A stretch of 64,000 nucleotides of DNA from the NCBI RefSeq assembly GCF_000224145.3, contig NC_020167.2, positions 3,416,977 through 3,480,976 on the forward strand, written 5' to 3'. The DNA comes from Ciona intestinalis (lineage: Eukaryota; Chordata; Ascidiacea; Phlebobranchia; Cionidae). Positions 34,987 through 44,574 of the stretch are shown in pieces. The notes under the pieces were generated by a model, which saw only the letters and a list, made by a program, of their open reading frames with translations, was not told the DNA's origin and ran no database searches. The position numbers and the translations under genes are program-made. How positions within the stretch are numbered: position 1 is the first letter of the stretch; every line of letters starts with the position of its first letter.

Positions 34987-37304
34987 ATGGCGAATAGGAA
35001 ACTATCACGACAATCGTCTAACTCAGCAGCTACCGGACTCTCATTATTTGAGGAAAACGAGATGAGGGAGATTTCATCCGATGATGATGTAAACAGTAAG
35101 CAAGAAAACTTTGAACTAAGACAAAGCATCAGTTTGGCTGGAGGCGTCGCTCTAATAGCAGGGACGATGGTTGGGTCAGGAATATTTGTTTCCCCTGTTG
35201 GTGTGCTTGCTGGGTCAAACGGAAGTGTTGGGTTAAGCTTAGTTCTGTGGGCTGGGTGTGGTATGATAGCGAGTTTGGCATCGCTGTGTTATTGCGAGTT
35301 GGGTTCAAGCATCCACGAGTCCGGAGGCGAATATGCGTATCTAAATAAAGAGTATGGTTCAGTCGCTGCTTTCACGTTTTCATGGACTTCTTGCATCATG
35401 ACAAGAGGTTCTGGTAACGCAGCAAGTATCATCGTATTTGGAAACTACTGTGCGGGAGCTTTCTACACAGGATGCAAGCCACCAGATGTTATAGTAAAGG
35501 TGATTTTTTTATAAAAGCTTTGGAAGAGCAGCGAAGGTACAAGTTACCCCCGACCCAGTGTATATGTTATAACCCTCTTCTGGTTTTACGATTTACGCGT
35601 AAATATTGTTTATTTAATAATTGTTAACCAAAAAAAGGTTGCATGCTGTATGTGTATAGTATTACATATAGCATGTAAACAACGTGACTTTTGGACTCAT
35701 TAACCTTATCATGTTTTTCCTTTGTGCAGTTGTCATCGATAGTTATTCTGCTTTTCCTCTCGGTATTGAACTATGTCAGCGTATCTGCTTCATCCAAGTT
35801 GATGCAGCTGCTTACTTTTGCAAAATTCGTTGCTATGTCGGTGATAGTAGTGGGTGGTATGGTAAGACTCTGCCTCGGAGACGAAGTTGGACTGAACAAC
35901 CTAAATAATGCCTTTCGACAAGAAGATATGGCTGGCATTGGGTTTTCTCAGATCGGCTTGGCATTATACCAAGGCTTATGGTCATACGAAGGTTGGAATA
36001 ACCTCAACTACATTACAGAAGAAGTGAAGAACCCGAAGAGAAATCTTCCGCTTGCTATAGGAATCTCTTTACCGTTGGTCACATCGTTCTATATTCTCGT
36101 CAATATTTCATATTTTGCGGGTGAGTGCACAAGGTAGCCTACTCAATTAAGATTTCCTGACCATTATAATGGACAGGCAATCTGAACTGAGTTTAAAACA
36201 GAAAATTGCAAAAATAACCTACTATTTTCCCGGTTATTTAGTCCTTACGCCGACGGAAATGCTTGCATCAGATGCAGTAGCAATTACATGGGGTTACCGT
36301 GTGTTAGGCTCTGCTGGTTGGATCATGCCACTTTCAGTTTGTCTCTCGGTTATCGGTGCCGTCCATGGTAGTTTTCTAACAGGCGGAAGGCTCCCGTTTG
36401 TCGCTGCAAGACGAGGCCATTTACCTCAGGTTGCCTTAAATTTTTTTTCTAGTTATCTTCATATTTTTACGATTATTTTTTTGGAATTAACCTATTGAAT
36501 AGAAGATTTTTACGACAAAATTTTGTGTTTTAATCAACGTAAATATCTAAAGTACTTTTATTCTTGTAATCAATTCTTTATCTTTATACGCAGATACTTG
36601 CTATGGCTAGTACAAACTATTACAGCCCAGCGACCTCCATCATTTTCACGACAATCCTGACTATTATATTTCTAATTCCCAACGACTTCGATACTCTATT
36701 GAACGCATTCAGTTTCACAGTCTGGTTGTTTTACGGTTCCAGCATAGCAGGAGTCATCGTACTAAGAATAACTCATCCAGATATGCCGAGACCATACAGG
36801 GTAAGGTACTTTAAACTTAAAGCAATACTCGCAATGAAGATATGTTTAACATATAGTAGGTTGGGAGAAGATGGGACACCTTTCATTCTATTTTATCGTC
36901 CTATTTGGTAGTAAACAGAGAACATTTAAAGAATCAGAAACCGTATCCTCACTGCTCCCATAGACTGCTTTTAATTGTTTAAAACACGATCAGGATATTT
37001 GGATATTAAGTGTTAAAGATGTCCCGTCTTCCCCCACCCTACAATATGATTTATTTACATTTTTCAGGTGCCAATCTTGATACCAGTTATAATGGTAGTG
37101 ATCGCTTTATATTTGATAATCGCCCCTCTGATTGACAGTCCTGATATATTAATTCTGTATGCCGCCATCTTCATAATGATTGCACCCTTCGTGTTTTACA
37201 TTTGCGTGCACAAGAAGATACATCTTCCAGGTTTGGACAGGCTGACTGTACTACTGCAGCAGTTTCTCGAAGTAGCACCGACAGATTGGGACAAAATGTC
37301 TTGA
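34987..37304 (+). CDS. SLC7 amino-acid transporter light chain, b(0,+)AT/SLC7A9-like (tandem copy 1)
   Basis: APC-fold exchanger of neutral/basic amino acids or cystine, normally disulfide-linked to an SLC3 heavy chain. Exons: 34987-35499, 35730-36120, 36242-36429, 36594-36800, 37068-37304; 1536 nt, 511 aa. Motifs: GSGIFVSP in TM1, LWAGCG, SGGEYAYL, FYTGCKPP (the Cys aligns with the residue that bonds the heavy chain), YQGLWSYEGWNNLNYITEE in TM6, GRLPFVAARRGHLPQ, HPDMPRPYR. The GCKPP and GLWSYEGWN stretches look closest to SLC7A9. The N-terminal ~45 residues before the fold are Ser/Asp-rich and probably cytosolic. Its first intron, after VIVK, is absent from the two downstream paralogues; the other three introns sit at the same codons in all three. 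A MITE (36851-37047) fills most of intron 4. An unpaired pyrimidine-rich AG lies at 34950-34951, 35 nt before the ATG. Confidence 0.9.
36851..37047 (-). mobile_element. Palindromic MITE, copy 9 (SLC7 copy 1 intron 4)
   Basis: ATAGTAGGTTGGGAGAAGAT ... CTTCCCCCACCCTACAATAT; ends about 20 bp before the exon 5 acceptor. Confidence 0.85.
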
Positions 37305-37440
37305 AATTTTCAGTTATTTTTTTAACTTATAGGAAGGGTTTAAGCAAAAAAAGCTTAACGTGTTTAAACAGCAGTTTACCGATACTGGGTTGATTATAAA
37401 TTAAATGAATATACCTAATGACTTTTCCTTGTGTGAGGTA

Positions 37441-37602
37441 TATATAGTAGGGTTGGTGATGAAGGTACTAAACAAATAAAATTCAAAAAATTATAAAACG
37501 TATTCTTACGACTCCTATAGACCGTTGTTAATTGTTTAAAACACCATTGGCATGTTTGGATATTATGTGCTAAAGGTGTCCTATCTTTCCCCACAGTAAT
37601 AT
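37441..37602 (-). mobile_element. Palindromic MITE, copy 10, internally deleted
   Basis: TATAGTAGGGTTGGTGATGA ... CTATCTTTCCCCACAGTAAT; lacks part of one TIR-proximal arm. Directly abuts copy 11. Confidence 0.8.
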
Positions 37603-37790
37603 ATAGTAGGGTGGGGGACGATGGGACACCTTTAGCACATAATATTCAAATATCCTGACCGCCTTTTAAACAAGTAATAACGGTCTATGGAAGTCGTGAG
37701 TATACGGTTCTTAGAATGTTTTTGTTTACTACCAAATGAGACGAGAAAATGAAATGAAAAGGTGTCCCATCTTTTCCCACAGTAATATAT
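37602..37790 (+). mobile_element. Palindromic MITE, copy 11
   Basis: ATAGTAGGGTGGGGGACGAT ... CTTTTCCCACAGTAATATAT. Opposite orientation to copy 10 and sharing the ATATA junction. Confidence 0.85.
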
Positions 37791-38180
37791 CACTTGTCAG
37801 TTTACAACAAAGTTGCTTGCCATACGCGGAACAAAACAAGCTCGTAAATCACTTCAGATACATGAAACCCAGAAACGCCGTTTCCTATACAGCATGTCTT
37901 GTAACCGCAGGAGGACAAAGGCGGTGTCTTGCATCGCTATCTTATTTTGCACAACTGTGTTAAAATAGTTAAGGTCCTGTTTGGTTGCCTCGAATAGTAA
38001 AGTATTTATTGCTCTAACTTTGTTAATACAATTACTTGCTCTGTGTGGAAGCCTACAGGGTAGTTTGACGAAGTGAAATATATGTTCGAGTTTTGTGTAT
38101 AATGTAAATGTGACGCGGTACTTTATATTGCATCGCTTAATATATTAACTTGTTCTGTGACCTGTCTGTAGATCCAAAAT

Positions 38181-40708
38181 ATGGCTAAACGTATCGAAGT
38201 TGAGGAAAATGAAGGATTTCGTTTAAAACAAAAGATCGGATTTTGGGGCGGCGTAGCTATAGTTACCAGCGCGATGATTGGTTCTGGTATTTTCGTATCG
38301 CCCGGTGGTGTTATCAATGCTGTGCATGGCAGTGTTGGGCTCAGTATGGTTATATGGGTGGTGTGTGGAATGGTTGTCGCTCTATCTGCTCTTTGCTATT
38401 GTGAGTTAGGTGCAGCACTGAAAGAATCCGGCGGAGATTACGCTAACTTTGAACTTGCGTATGGAAAAGTGGTAGCGTACATGTATATTATGACGCTCAT
38501 ATTTATGGACGTCGGCAGCGGTATAGGCTTACAAGTCTTCGCCGCTTATCTCATCAGTGGATTTATTGGGACTGGATGTAAAGCACCTGAGGTCTTCATT
38601 AAAGTCGTTTCCTGCTTGCTCTTATTAAGCCTTACCATTCTAAACAGCAGAAGTGTGCGATCAGTAGTGAAGATCGAAATAGTTTTCACAGTTGGTAAGT
38701 TTCTGGCTATGTTCTTGATCGGCATTGGTGGCATAATACGTCTTGTGAATGGGGATCCAGTGGGCAATGAGAACCTGCAGAATGCGTTTACTGACAAGAC
38801 TATGGCAGGTATTACACCAGGCGATATCGCGCTTGCATTTTACCAGGGTATGTTTTCATACGGCGGGTGGAGTGTGCTGAATACAATTGCAGAAGAAATA
38901 ACAGACGTTAAGAAGAATCTACCGAGAGCGTCGTTGTTTTCCCTCTTTATCGTCACCATTATGTATCTGATTGTAAACATTGGATATTTTTCAGGTAACT
39001 TTATACCTTCACATCTTTTAACAATATTTGTTAGTATACGTATAACAGATGCTTCAACAGTATTTTTTGCTTGCAGTACTCTCTGCTGAGGAAATGATGA
39101 CGTCACCAGCGGTCGCTGTTTCGTTTGCCGACAAAGTCTTAGGACCCATGGCATGGATTATCCCTTTTACTGTGTGTGTATCGACATTGGGCAACCAAAA
39201 CGGTGCTTGTCTTTTACGAGGAAGGTTGCCGTTCGTCGCTGCTAGAAGAGGGCACTTGCCAAAAGTAATACAGTAGGGTGGGGGAAGATGGGACACCTTT
39301 ACGTTCTATTGTCTCGTCTTATTTGATAATTAACAAAGAACATGTTAATTGTTTAAAACACGATCAGGATATTTGAAAATTATGGGCTAAAGGTGTCCCA
39401 TCTCCCCCCACGCTACTAAATAACGTTTGAATTTTATTACATAACAATCAAATAAGTTTAAATTACTTTATAGCACAATTACAAGTACATTGGGATAAAC
39501 TATTGTATTTTATGATAAAAGTTATACACCAGCACCGTTTCTCATATATAACGTAAATAATTTCCAGATATTTTCAATGATTCACGTCAAGTACTTCACT
39601 CCTGTCCCCTCACTTATTCTCAACGCCATATTCGGTGTAATATATATATTATGTGGTGACGTTCAATTCTTGATAAACGCTATGGGCTTTGTGCAGTGGA
39701 CAGTGTATGGCCTCAGTGCAGCAAGCCTTTTAATACTTAGATATAAAAAGCCAGATATGCCAAGACCCTACCGGGTAAGTTGCTTTTTATTTTTATAACA
39801 TAAACCTGTAACAATTTAGTTTCGTTATGTGTTCGTCGACGCATGACGCATGGCTATTTACCCACTGCCTTTGATGCTTGATGCTGCTACCATTGTTAAA
39901 GTCGCCAATGGGTTGTCGAAATTGCCAGCCACAGAAAATATACAAATAAAAGCAATCAACCCTAAAGTTGCATATACCCGTGGCAACTTGTAAGTGGAAA
40001 CGAGTTAAATGAAAATTGACACCAGTTTTGTAACGACTGTGGTCACCTCGCCATGCCAGGTTAAAGAACTGTCATTCATTTATTCATTCAATCGTGCTGT
40101 AGCAATGGCCCTGCTGTATGTAATAATACCGGTTCACAACAGCTTGAAAATTTAGTTTCTTTACTTCAAATGTTCCCTGTCACTCTGTAAAAGCAATTAA
40201 ATAAGTAGTTTTCAAATAATTATATATGAACATAATATTTTAATAAACTAAGCTTAACATAACATAAACGTATAGCTCTATGGGGCAAGATGGGATACCG
40301 TTAGCACCTAAACCCCATATTTCCTGATCATGTTTTGAACAATTAACAACGCTTTTTAGAGTCCCACCCTACTATTATTATTAAAAATAGACCTACCTTT
40401 ATTTATAAAAAATAATAATATGTCGATAAACTAACAATTTTGTAAATAACTTGTTAATAAATTAAAAGGTCCCAATTGTCATTCCAATTCTAACCTGCAT
40501 ACTCTGCACCTTGTTTGTCATACTGCCGATGATTGAAAAGCCAAACGTCTTCTACTTTGTTGCCATCGGTTTCTATGTAATGTCATGGATAAGTTACTAC
40601 GTATTCATGGTGAAAAAGCAAACACTACCGGGAATGAAAACTGTTACCTTGTTGCTGCAAAAACTTTTGTTGGTGGCAGAGACTGATTACTATGAAAGAG
40701 ATGTTTAA
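38181..40708 (+). CDS. SLC7 amino-acid transporter light chain (tandem copy 2)
   Basis: Second member of a tandem SLC7 array. Exons: 38181-38994, 39077-39264, 39568-39774, 40469-40708; 1449 nt, 482 aa. Twelve-helix APC protein: GSGIFVSPGG in TM1, GTGCKAPE with the conserved heavy-chain Cys, YQGMFSYGGW in TM6, TSPAVAVSFADKVLG, NQNGACLLRGRLPFVAARRGHLPK, MIHVKYFTPVPS, RYKKPDMPRPYR, and C-terminal LLQKLLLVAETD. The MIHV and RYKxPDMxRP stretches recall xCT/SLC7A11, while other parts look more like LAT or b(0,+)AT, so subtype and substrate are open. The N-terminal tail is shorter than in copy 1 and exons 1 and 2 of copy 1 are one exon here. A MITE starts about 5 bp downstream of the exon 2 donor, and intron 3 holds a SINE and a MITE fragment. 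Coding CpG is high. Confidence 0.9.
39268..39422 (-). mobile_element. Palindromic MITE, copy 12, internally deleted (SLC7 copy 2 intron 2)
   Basis: CAGTAGGGTGGGGGAAGATG ... CTCCCCCCACGCTACTAAAT, about 45 bp shorter than full copies. Its edge is only about 5 bp after the exon 2 donor GT at 39265. Confidence 0.85.
39855..40105 (+). mobile_element. tRNA-derived SINE (SLC7 copy 2 intron 3)
   Basis: GATGCTGCTACCATTG, CCAATGGGTTGTCGAAATTG, CCAGCCACAGAAAATAT and CGCCATGCCAGGTTAAAG with a CATTCATTTATTCATTCA tail. Diverged, head missing. Confidence 0.65.
40274..40380 (+). mobile_element. MITE fragment
   Basis: CTATGGGGCAAGATGGGATA, GTTAGCACCTAAACCCC, then jumps to AGTCCCACCCTACTATT: internal deletion of the TGTGGGG subfamily. 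Confidence 0.6.
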
Positions 40709-41262
40709 CACTGAAAGGGGTGTGAACTTTGTTCAATAGGACGTATGTGCAATCTATAGGTTGTATATCATAAACACGCCATTTAATATTTTGATATCCT
40801 CAGATATAACATGCCGATGTCGCAAATACCGTGATGTATGAACGCCTTAACTTTAACGGCAATCGTTAAATTTAATATAATTTCCAAAGGTTTTTAGCCT
40901 AAAACCTTTTAATCGCTTCGTTTTTAACCAAAACTGTAATGTAATACCTTTATATTTTTGATCGAATAAATAAGAACCTGTAACGCGATATTTTGTTGCG
41001 TATTTTAACGGCATGTTGCTTTATTTCTTTAACAAAAGTTTCGGTATGCTCTTTTCGTTCTGCTACGTAGATTATGTGCAACAGTGCAATGGAGATTTAG
41101 CCCAATGAGGTTATACCTTTTCGTTGGCTGCAGCAGCAATTACTAGCGCGTGGACAGCGCAGTCGGGTATGACATAACTTGATGGAGTCAGTACAAAGGA
41201 GAAGGCGCAGTTGCAGTTTTTATAAGCTTTTTTAGCAGTAACACCTGATTGTATATTGTAAT

Positions 41263-43114
41263 ATGTCGACGAAAGGAGAAAATGAAAATATTCCTGGGGA
41301 AAGGTTGGAGCTAAAAAAGAAAATCGGATTCTGGGGGGCGGTTGCTTTTATGACGAGTGCTACGGTTGGTTCCGGTATTTTTGTATCTCCTGGTGGTGTT
41401 GTTAGTGCTGTGCATGGCAGCGTTGGTCTAAGTATGGTCGTATGGGTGACTTGTGGGTTGGTGGCCCTTTTGTCTGCACTTTGTTATTGTGAGCTCGGTG
41501 TCTCTATAAAGGCGTCGGGCGGTGACTATGCAAACTTTCAACTTGCTTATGGTCGACCTGTAGCTTACATGTATATCGTTTCCATGTCGTTATTAGAAGT
41601 GAGTGCTGGAATCACCTTACAAGTATTTGTACAATATCTGCTCAGCGGTTTCTTTGGTACAAACTGTGCACTTTCTGAGAGCTTAACCAAAACTGCAGCA
41701 ATATGTGTGCTACTGGTTATTGTGTTCATGAACTACAGAAGTGTTCGATCCGTTGTAAACTTTGAAATCGTATTCACCGTCGGTAAATTTCTGTGTATGG
41801 GCATTATCAGCATCGTAGGAATCGTTCAACTTATTAAAGGAAATGAAGTGGGGACAGAAAACTTTAAAGAGGCTTTTTCACTCGACACGTTGCAAGAAGT
41901 TGCGGCAGGAGACATTGCCCTTGCCATCTACCAGGGCATATTTTCTTATAACGGATGGATGGTTTTAAATTTCGTAATGGAAGAAATAATAGATGTAGAG
42001 GAAAACCTACCAAAAGCTGTAATGTTCTCGCTTAGTCTTATCACATTGACCTACCTTTGTGTAAACGTCGGATATTTTTCAGGTAAAACATTCATTTTTT
42101 TGTATTTGAGCGATAATTTAGAATGTATAGTAGGGTGGGGGAAGTCGGATGGGACCTTCAGCACATAATATCAAAATAACCTGGTCGTGTTTTCAATAAT
42201 TAACAATGGTGTATAGGAGTCGTAAGGAATTCTTTAAATGTTCTTTGATCACTACCAAATGGAACGAGAAAATAGAATGAAGAGGTGCCCCATCTTCCCC
42301 GACCCCAGTGTATTTAATGTGTTAATAGGATTTATGTTTTTGTAGTTTTGACAGTGCAGGAACTAGCTACATCGCCAGCAGTAGCAGTGACATTTGCAAA
42401 CAAAGTCTTGGGTCCCATGGCTTGGATTATTCCTGTCACAGTGTGCGTGTCAACGCTCGGCAACCAAAACGCCGCAGCTTTTCTTCGGTCTCGGTTCCCA
42501 TTTGTAGCAGCAAGAAGTGGCATGTTACCCAAAGTAAAGTTTGTGAAATATTATTTAAGTCGTCGAACAGATTATCACTATAATTTTATTGAGCTCAGAT
42601 TTTTACGATGATTCACGTAAAGTTCCACACTCCTGGCCCTGCACTTATACTGACCACGATGACGAGCGTTGGTTTCATACTGATTGGAGATGTTTATACA
42701 CTTTGATTTACGCCCAGGGTTTTGTGAACTGGATGTCTATAGGCTGCAGTGCCGCTAGCGTTTTAGTTCTAAGGTACAAAAGGCCCGACATTTCAAGACC
42801 ATACAAAGTAAGTTATTAGTGTCAAAACTACAAATTGTGCGTTCAATATTTTACTTAAAAAAATTGCATTTCAGGCACCCATCTTTGCTCCAATTCTCAC
42901 ATGTCTTTTGTCCATATTTTTCCTCGTGGCACCTCTGATTCTTAACCCACCCGTATTTATTCTTTACTTACTCGGTTTCTACTTACTCATTGCACTTGCC
43001 TATTACGTATTCATTGTTAAAAAGTTAAGATTGCAAGCCATTGAAACCGCTACGATTTTCCTGCAAAAACTTCTGCTTGTGGCAGAAACGGACTGGGATG
43101 GATTGGAGTGGTAA
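41263..43114 (+). CDS. SLC7 amino-acid transporter light chain (tandem copy 3) with 2-bp frameshift
   Basis: Closest relative of copy 2, with the same exon plan: 41263-42082, 42346-42533, 42599-42807, 42875-43114. Exon 3 is 209 bp where copies 1 and 2 have 207. Two extra bases near 42696-42701 (TATACACT where TATACT keeps frame) bring TGA at 42704-42706 into frame; beyond it the paralogous reading resumes in another frame (GFVNW, RYKRPDISRPYK). Without those bases the product would be 484 aa with GSGIFVSPGG, GTNCALSE, YQGIFSYNGW and C-terminal LLQKLLLVAETDW. The rest of the gene is intact, so this could be a sequencing or assembly error, a null allele in a heterozygous animal, or a young pseudogene; as written the protein ends after about 371 residues and lacks the last helices. 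Intron 1 (263 bp) is mostly a MITE. An AATAAA lies at about 43175. Confidence 0.85.
42126..42313 (+). mobile_element. Palindromic MITE, copy 13 (SLC7 copy 3 intron 1)
   Basis: TATAGTAGGGTGGGGGAAGT ... CATCTTCCCCGACCCCAGTG. It makes up most of the 263-bp intron. Confidence 0.8.
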
Positions 43115-43339
43115 ATCCCTTTAATTCCTGCAATTTAATATGCTACGTTTATTCAACTTAACTATTTTGTTCTAAATAAATAACATTTGCTTGTCGTTTT
43201 ACTAAGTTATTCTGAAAGCGCTAGTTAGATAAAATAAACTAAGAAAACAAAAAATCTTTTTTTCAATTTAAAACTTTTAAACAGTTCGAAGCTCAAATCG
43301 TTTAGGTAGCCATGTATATGTTTCTTAGTGGCTAACTTA

Positions 43340-43388
43340 GAGCACAGATGAGAGAGGCCACTCGTAAACTCTTCTCTCATCTGTACTC
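43340..43388 (+). other. Stem-loop with 16-bp stem
   Basis: GAGCACAGATGAGAGA pairs with TCTCTCATCTGTACTC across a 17-nt loop with one mismatch; TAAC/GTTA further out could extend it. It lies 226 bp after the SLC7 copy 3 stop. Confidence 0.6.
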
Positions 43389-43949
43389 AGAGTATGTTAA
43401 TATACGGTCAACCTATATGCATTGTACAGCTTCGGCGAGTTGGTAGTACCAAAGAAATGGGTTTTACCTTTTTGCATATTTCTTTTTCCAGTTGCACTCA
43501 CAAACGCATTAACAAAGTTGCAATTGCAAAATTCGGTCCCCATATTATCTTTATTCTGACCAGAGCCATAGAAATACCGAGTAGTCCAACCCATTGTTAC
43601 GTAAAACACAAATTGAACGGCAATTTGGGTCCAAAATAACACAGTAGGTATAGCGAAAATGTATGTTTTTCGGTAAATTACAGAAAAACTTGGGCCTAAA
43701 AACAAATTTAAATGTTGAAAAATGTAAAAAAGATGGGTTATTTGTTTTCTGTGTCAAAAAAAGTCAAAAATTAGAATTAGAAGCGGTTGATTTGCGACAT
43801 TTTAGTCATTTAATGCGGCTAAATTTATACATTTTTTCTAAAAAATGTTTGGTAAGGTAATAGAAGCTGTTTTACACCTTCCCACAATAGGAAAACACAA
43901 ACAAAACTTAACAAGTTCGTTTAAACCCTTTGTCAAAGTCACCACTTTT

Positions 43950-44045
43950 GCTCTATTTTGGACACACATAGACGGCAGTTGGACTACTCGGTGTTTATAC
44001 GACTCTGATTCTGACCACGCGAAATAAAGCAAGCTACATTCGTAT
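43950..44045 (+). mobile_element. SINE-tail-like repeat
   Basis: GGCAGTTGGACTACTCGGTG, TTTATACGACTCTG, GACCACGCGAAATAAAGCAA: a variant of the SINE 3' tail, repeated inverted about 350 bp upstream and directly at 2123-2170. Confidence 0.5.
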
Positions 44046-44574
44046 AGAATTCAACCGCTATGTAGCGCTAACGAGGCGACCAGCTGTCAACGTATCGACG
44101 GACGCTATTTTTTCACATTGTCTCGTTTTCTACTACAACTCAAGACATTAGTTGTAAACAGTTATAGTAGGAAGGTGACAGAGTGTGTGCAATATATGAC
44201 TGTCTTCTCAAGTGGTTATGACAACATGGTAGTCAAGACGTATCGTAAGAATTTAGCTTGGTAGCTTGGTGTTGTTATGGCGTATTATATTAGTCAGTCA
44301 GCATCAGCATGAGGCCTTAACAGTTATAACAACGACATTGTTTATGTTGTATCCAAAAGTAATTGGATCGAAACATAGTTTTCTACTAGTTTAAACGTTG
44401 TAGTATATCGTTTAACATTTTGTAATATGCTATAGATATAAATAACAATTTATGTACCATGTCTTATGACTCTTTTGCCAATGGAATCTTTCCTAGTCCT
44501 TTTGCAGAAACAGATTTTAGGTCGTAATGAGTTGACCAGACTTTTTGATTGTACTACAGCATCATGATGCCATA

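Larger units (their letters stand above)
43115..44574. other. Intergenic, SLC7 array to cadherin
   Basis: Contains an AATAAA (about 43175), a 16-bp hairpin (43340-43388) and two inverted copies of a SINE-tail-like sequence with TTGGACTACTCGGT (minus about 43535-43640, plus about 43950-44045; also at 2123-2170). The 5' flank of the cadherin is AT-rich. No coding region is seen. Confidence 0.55.
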
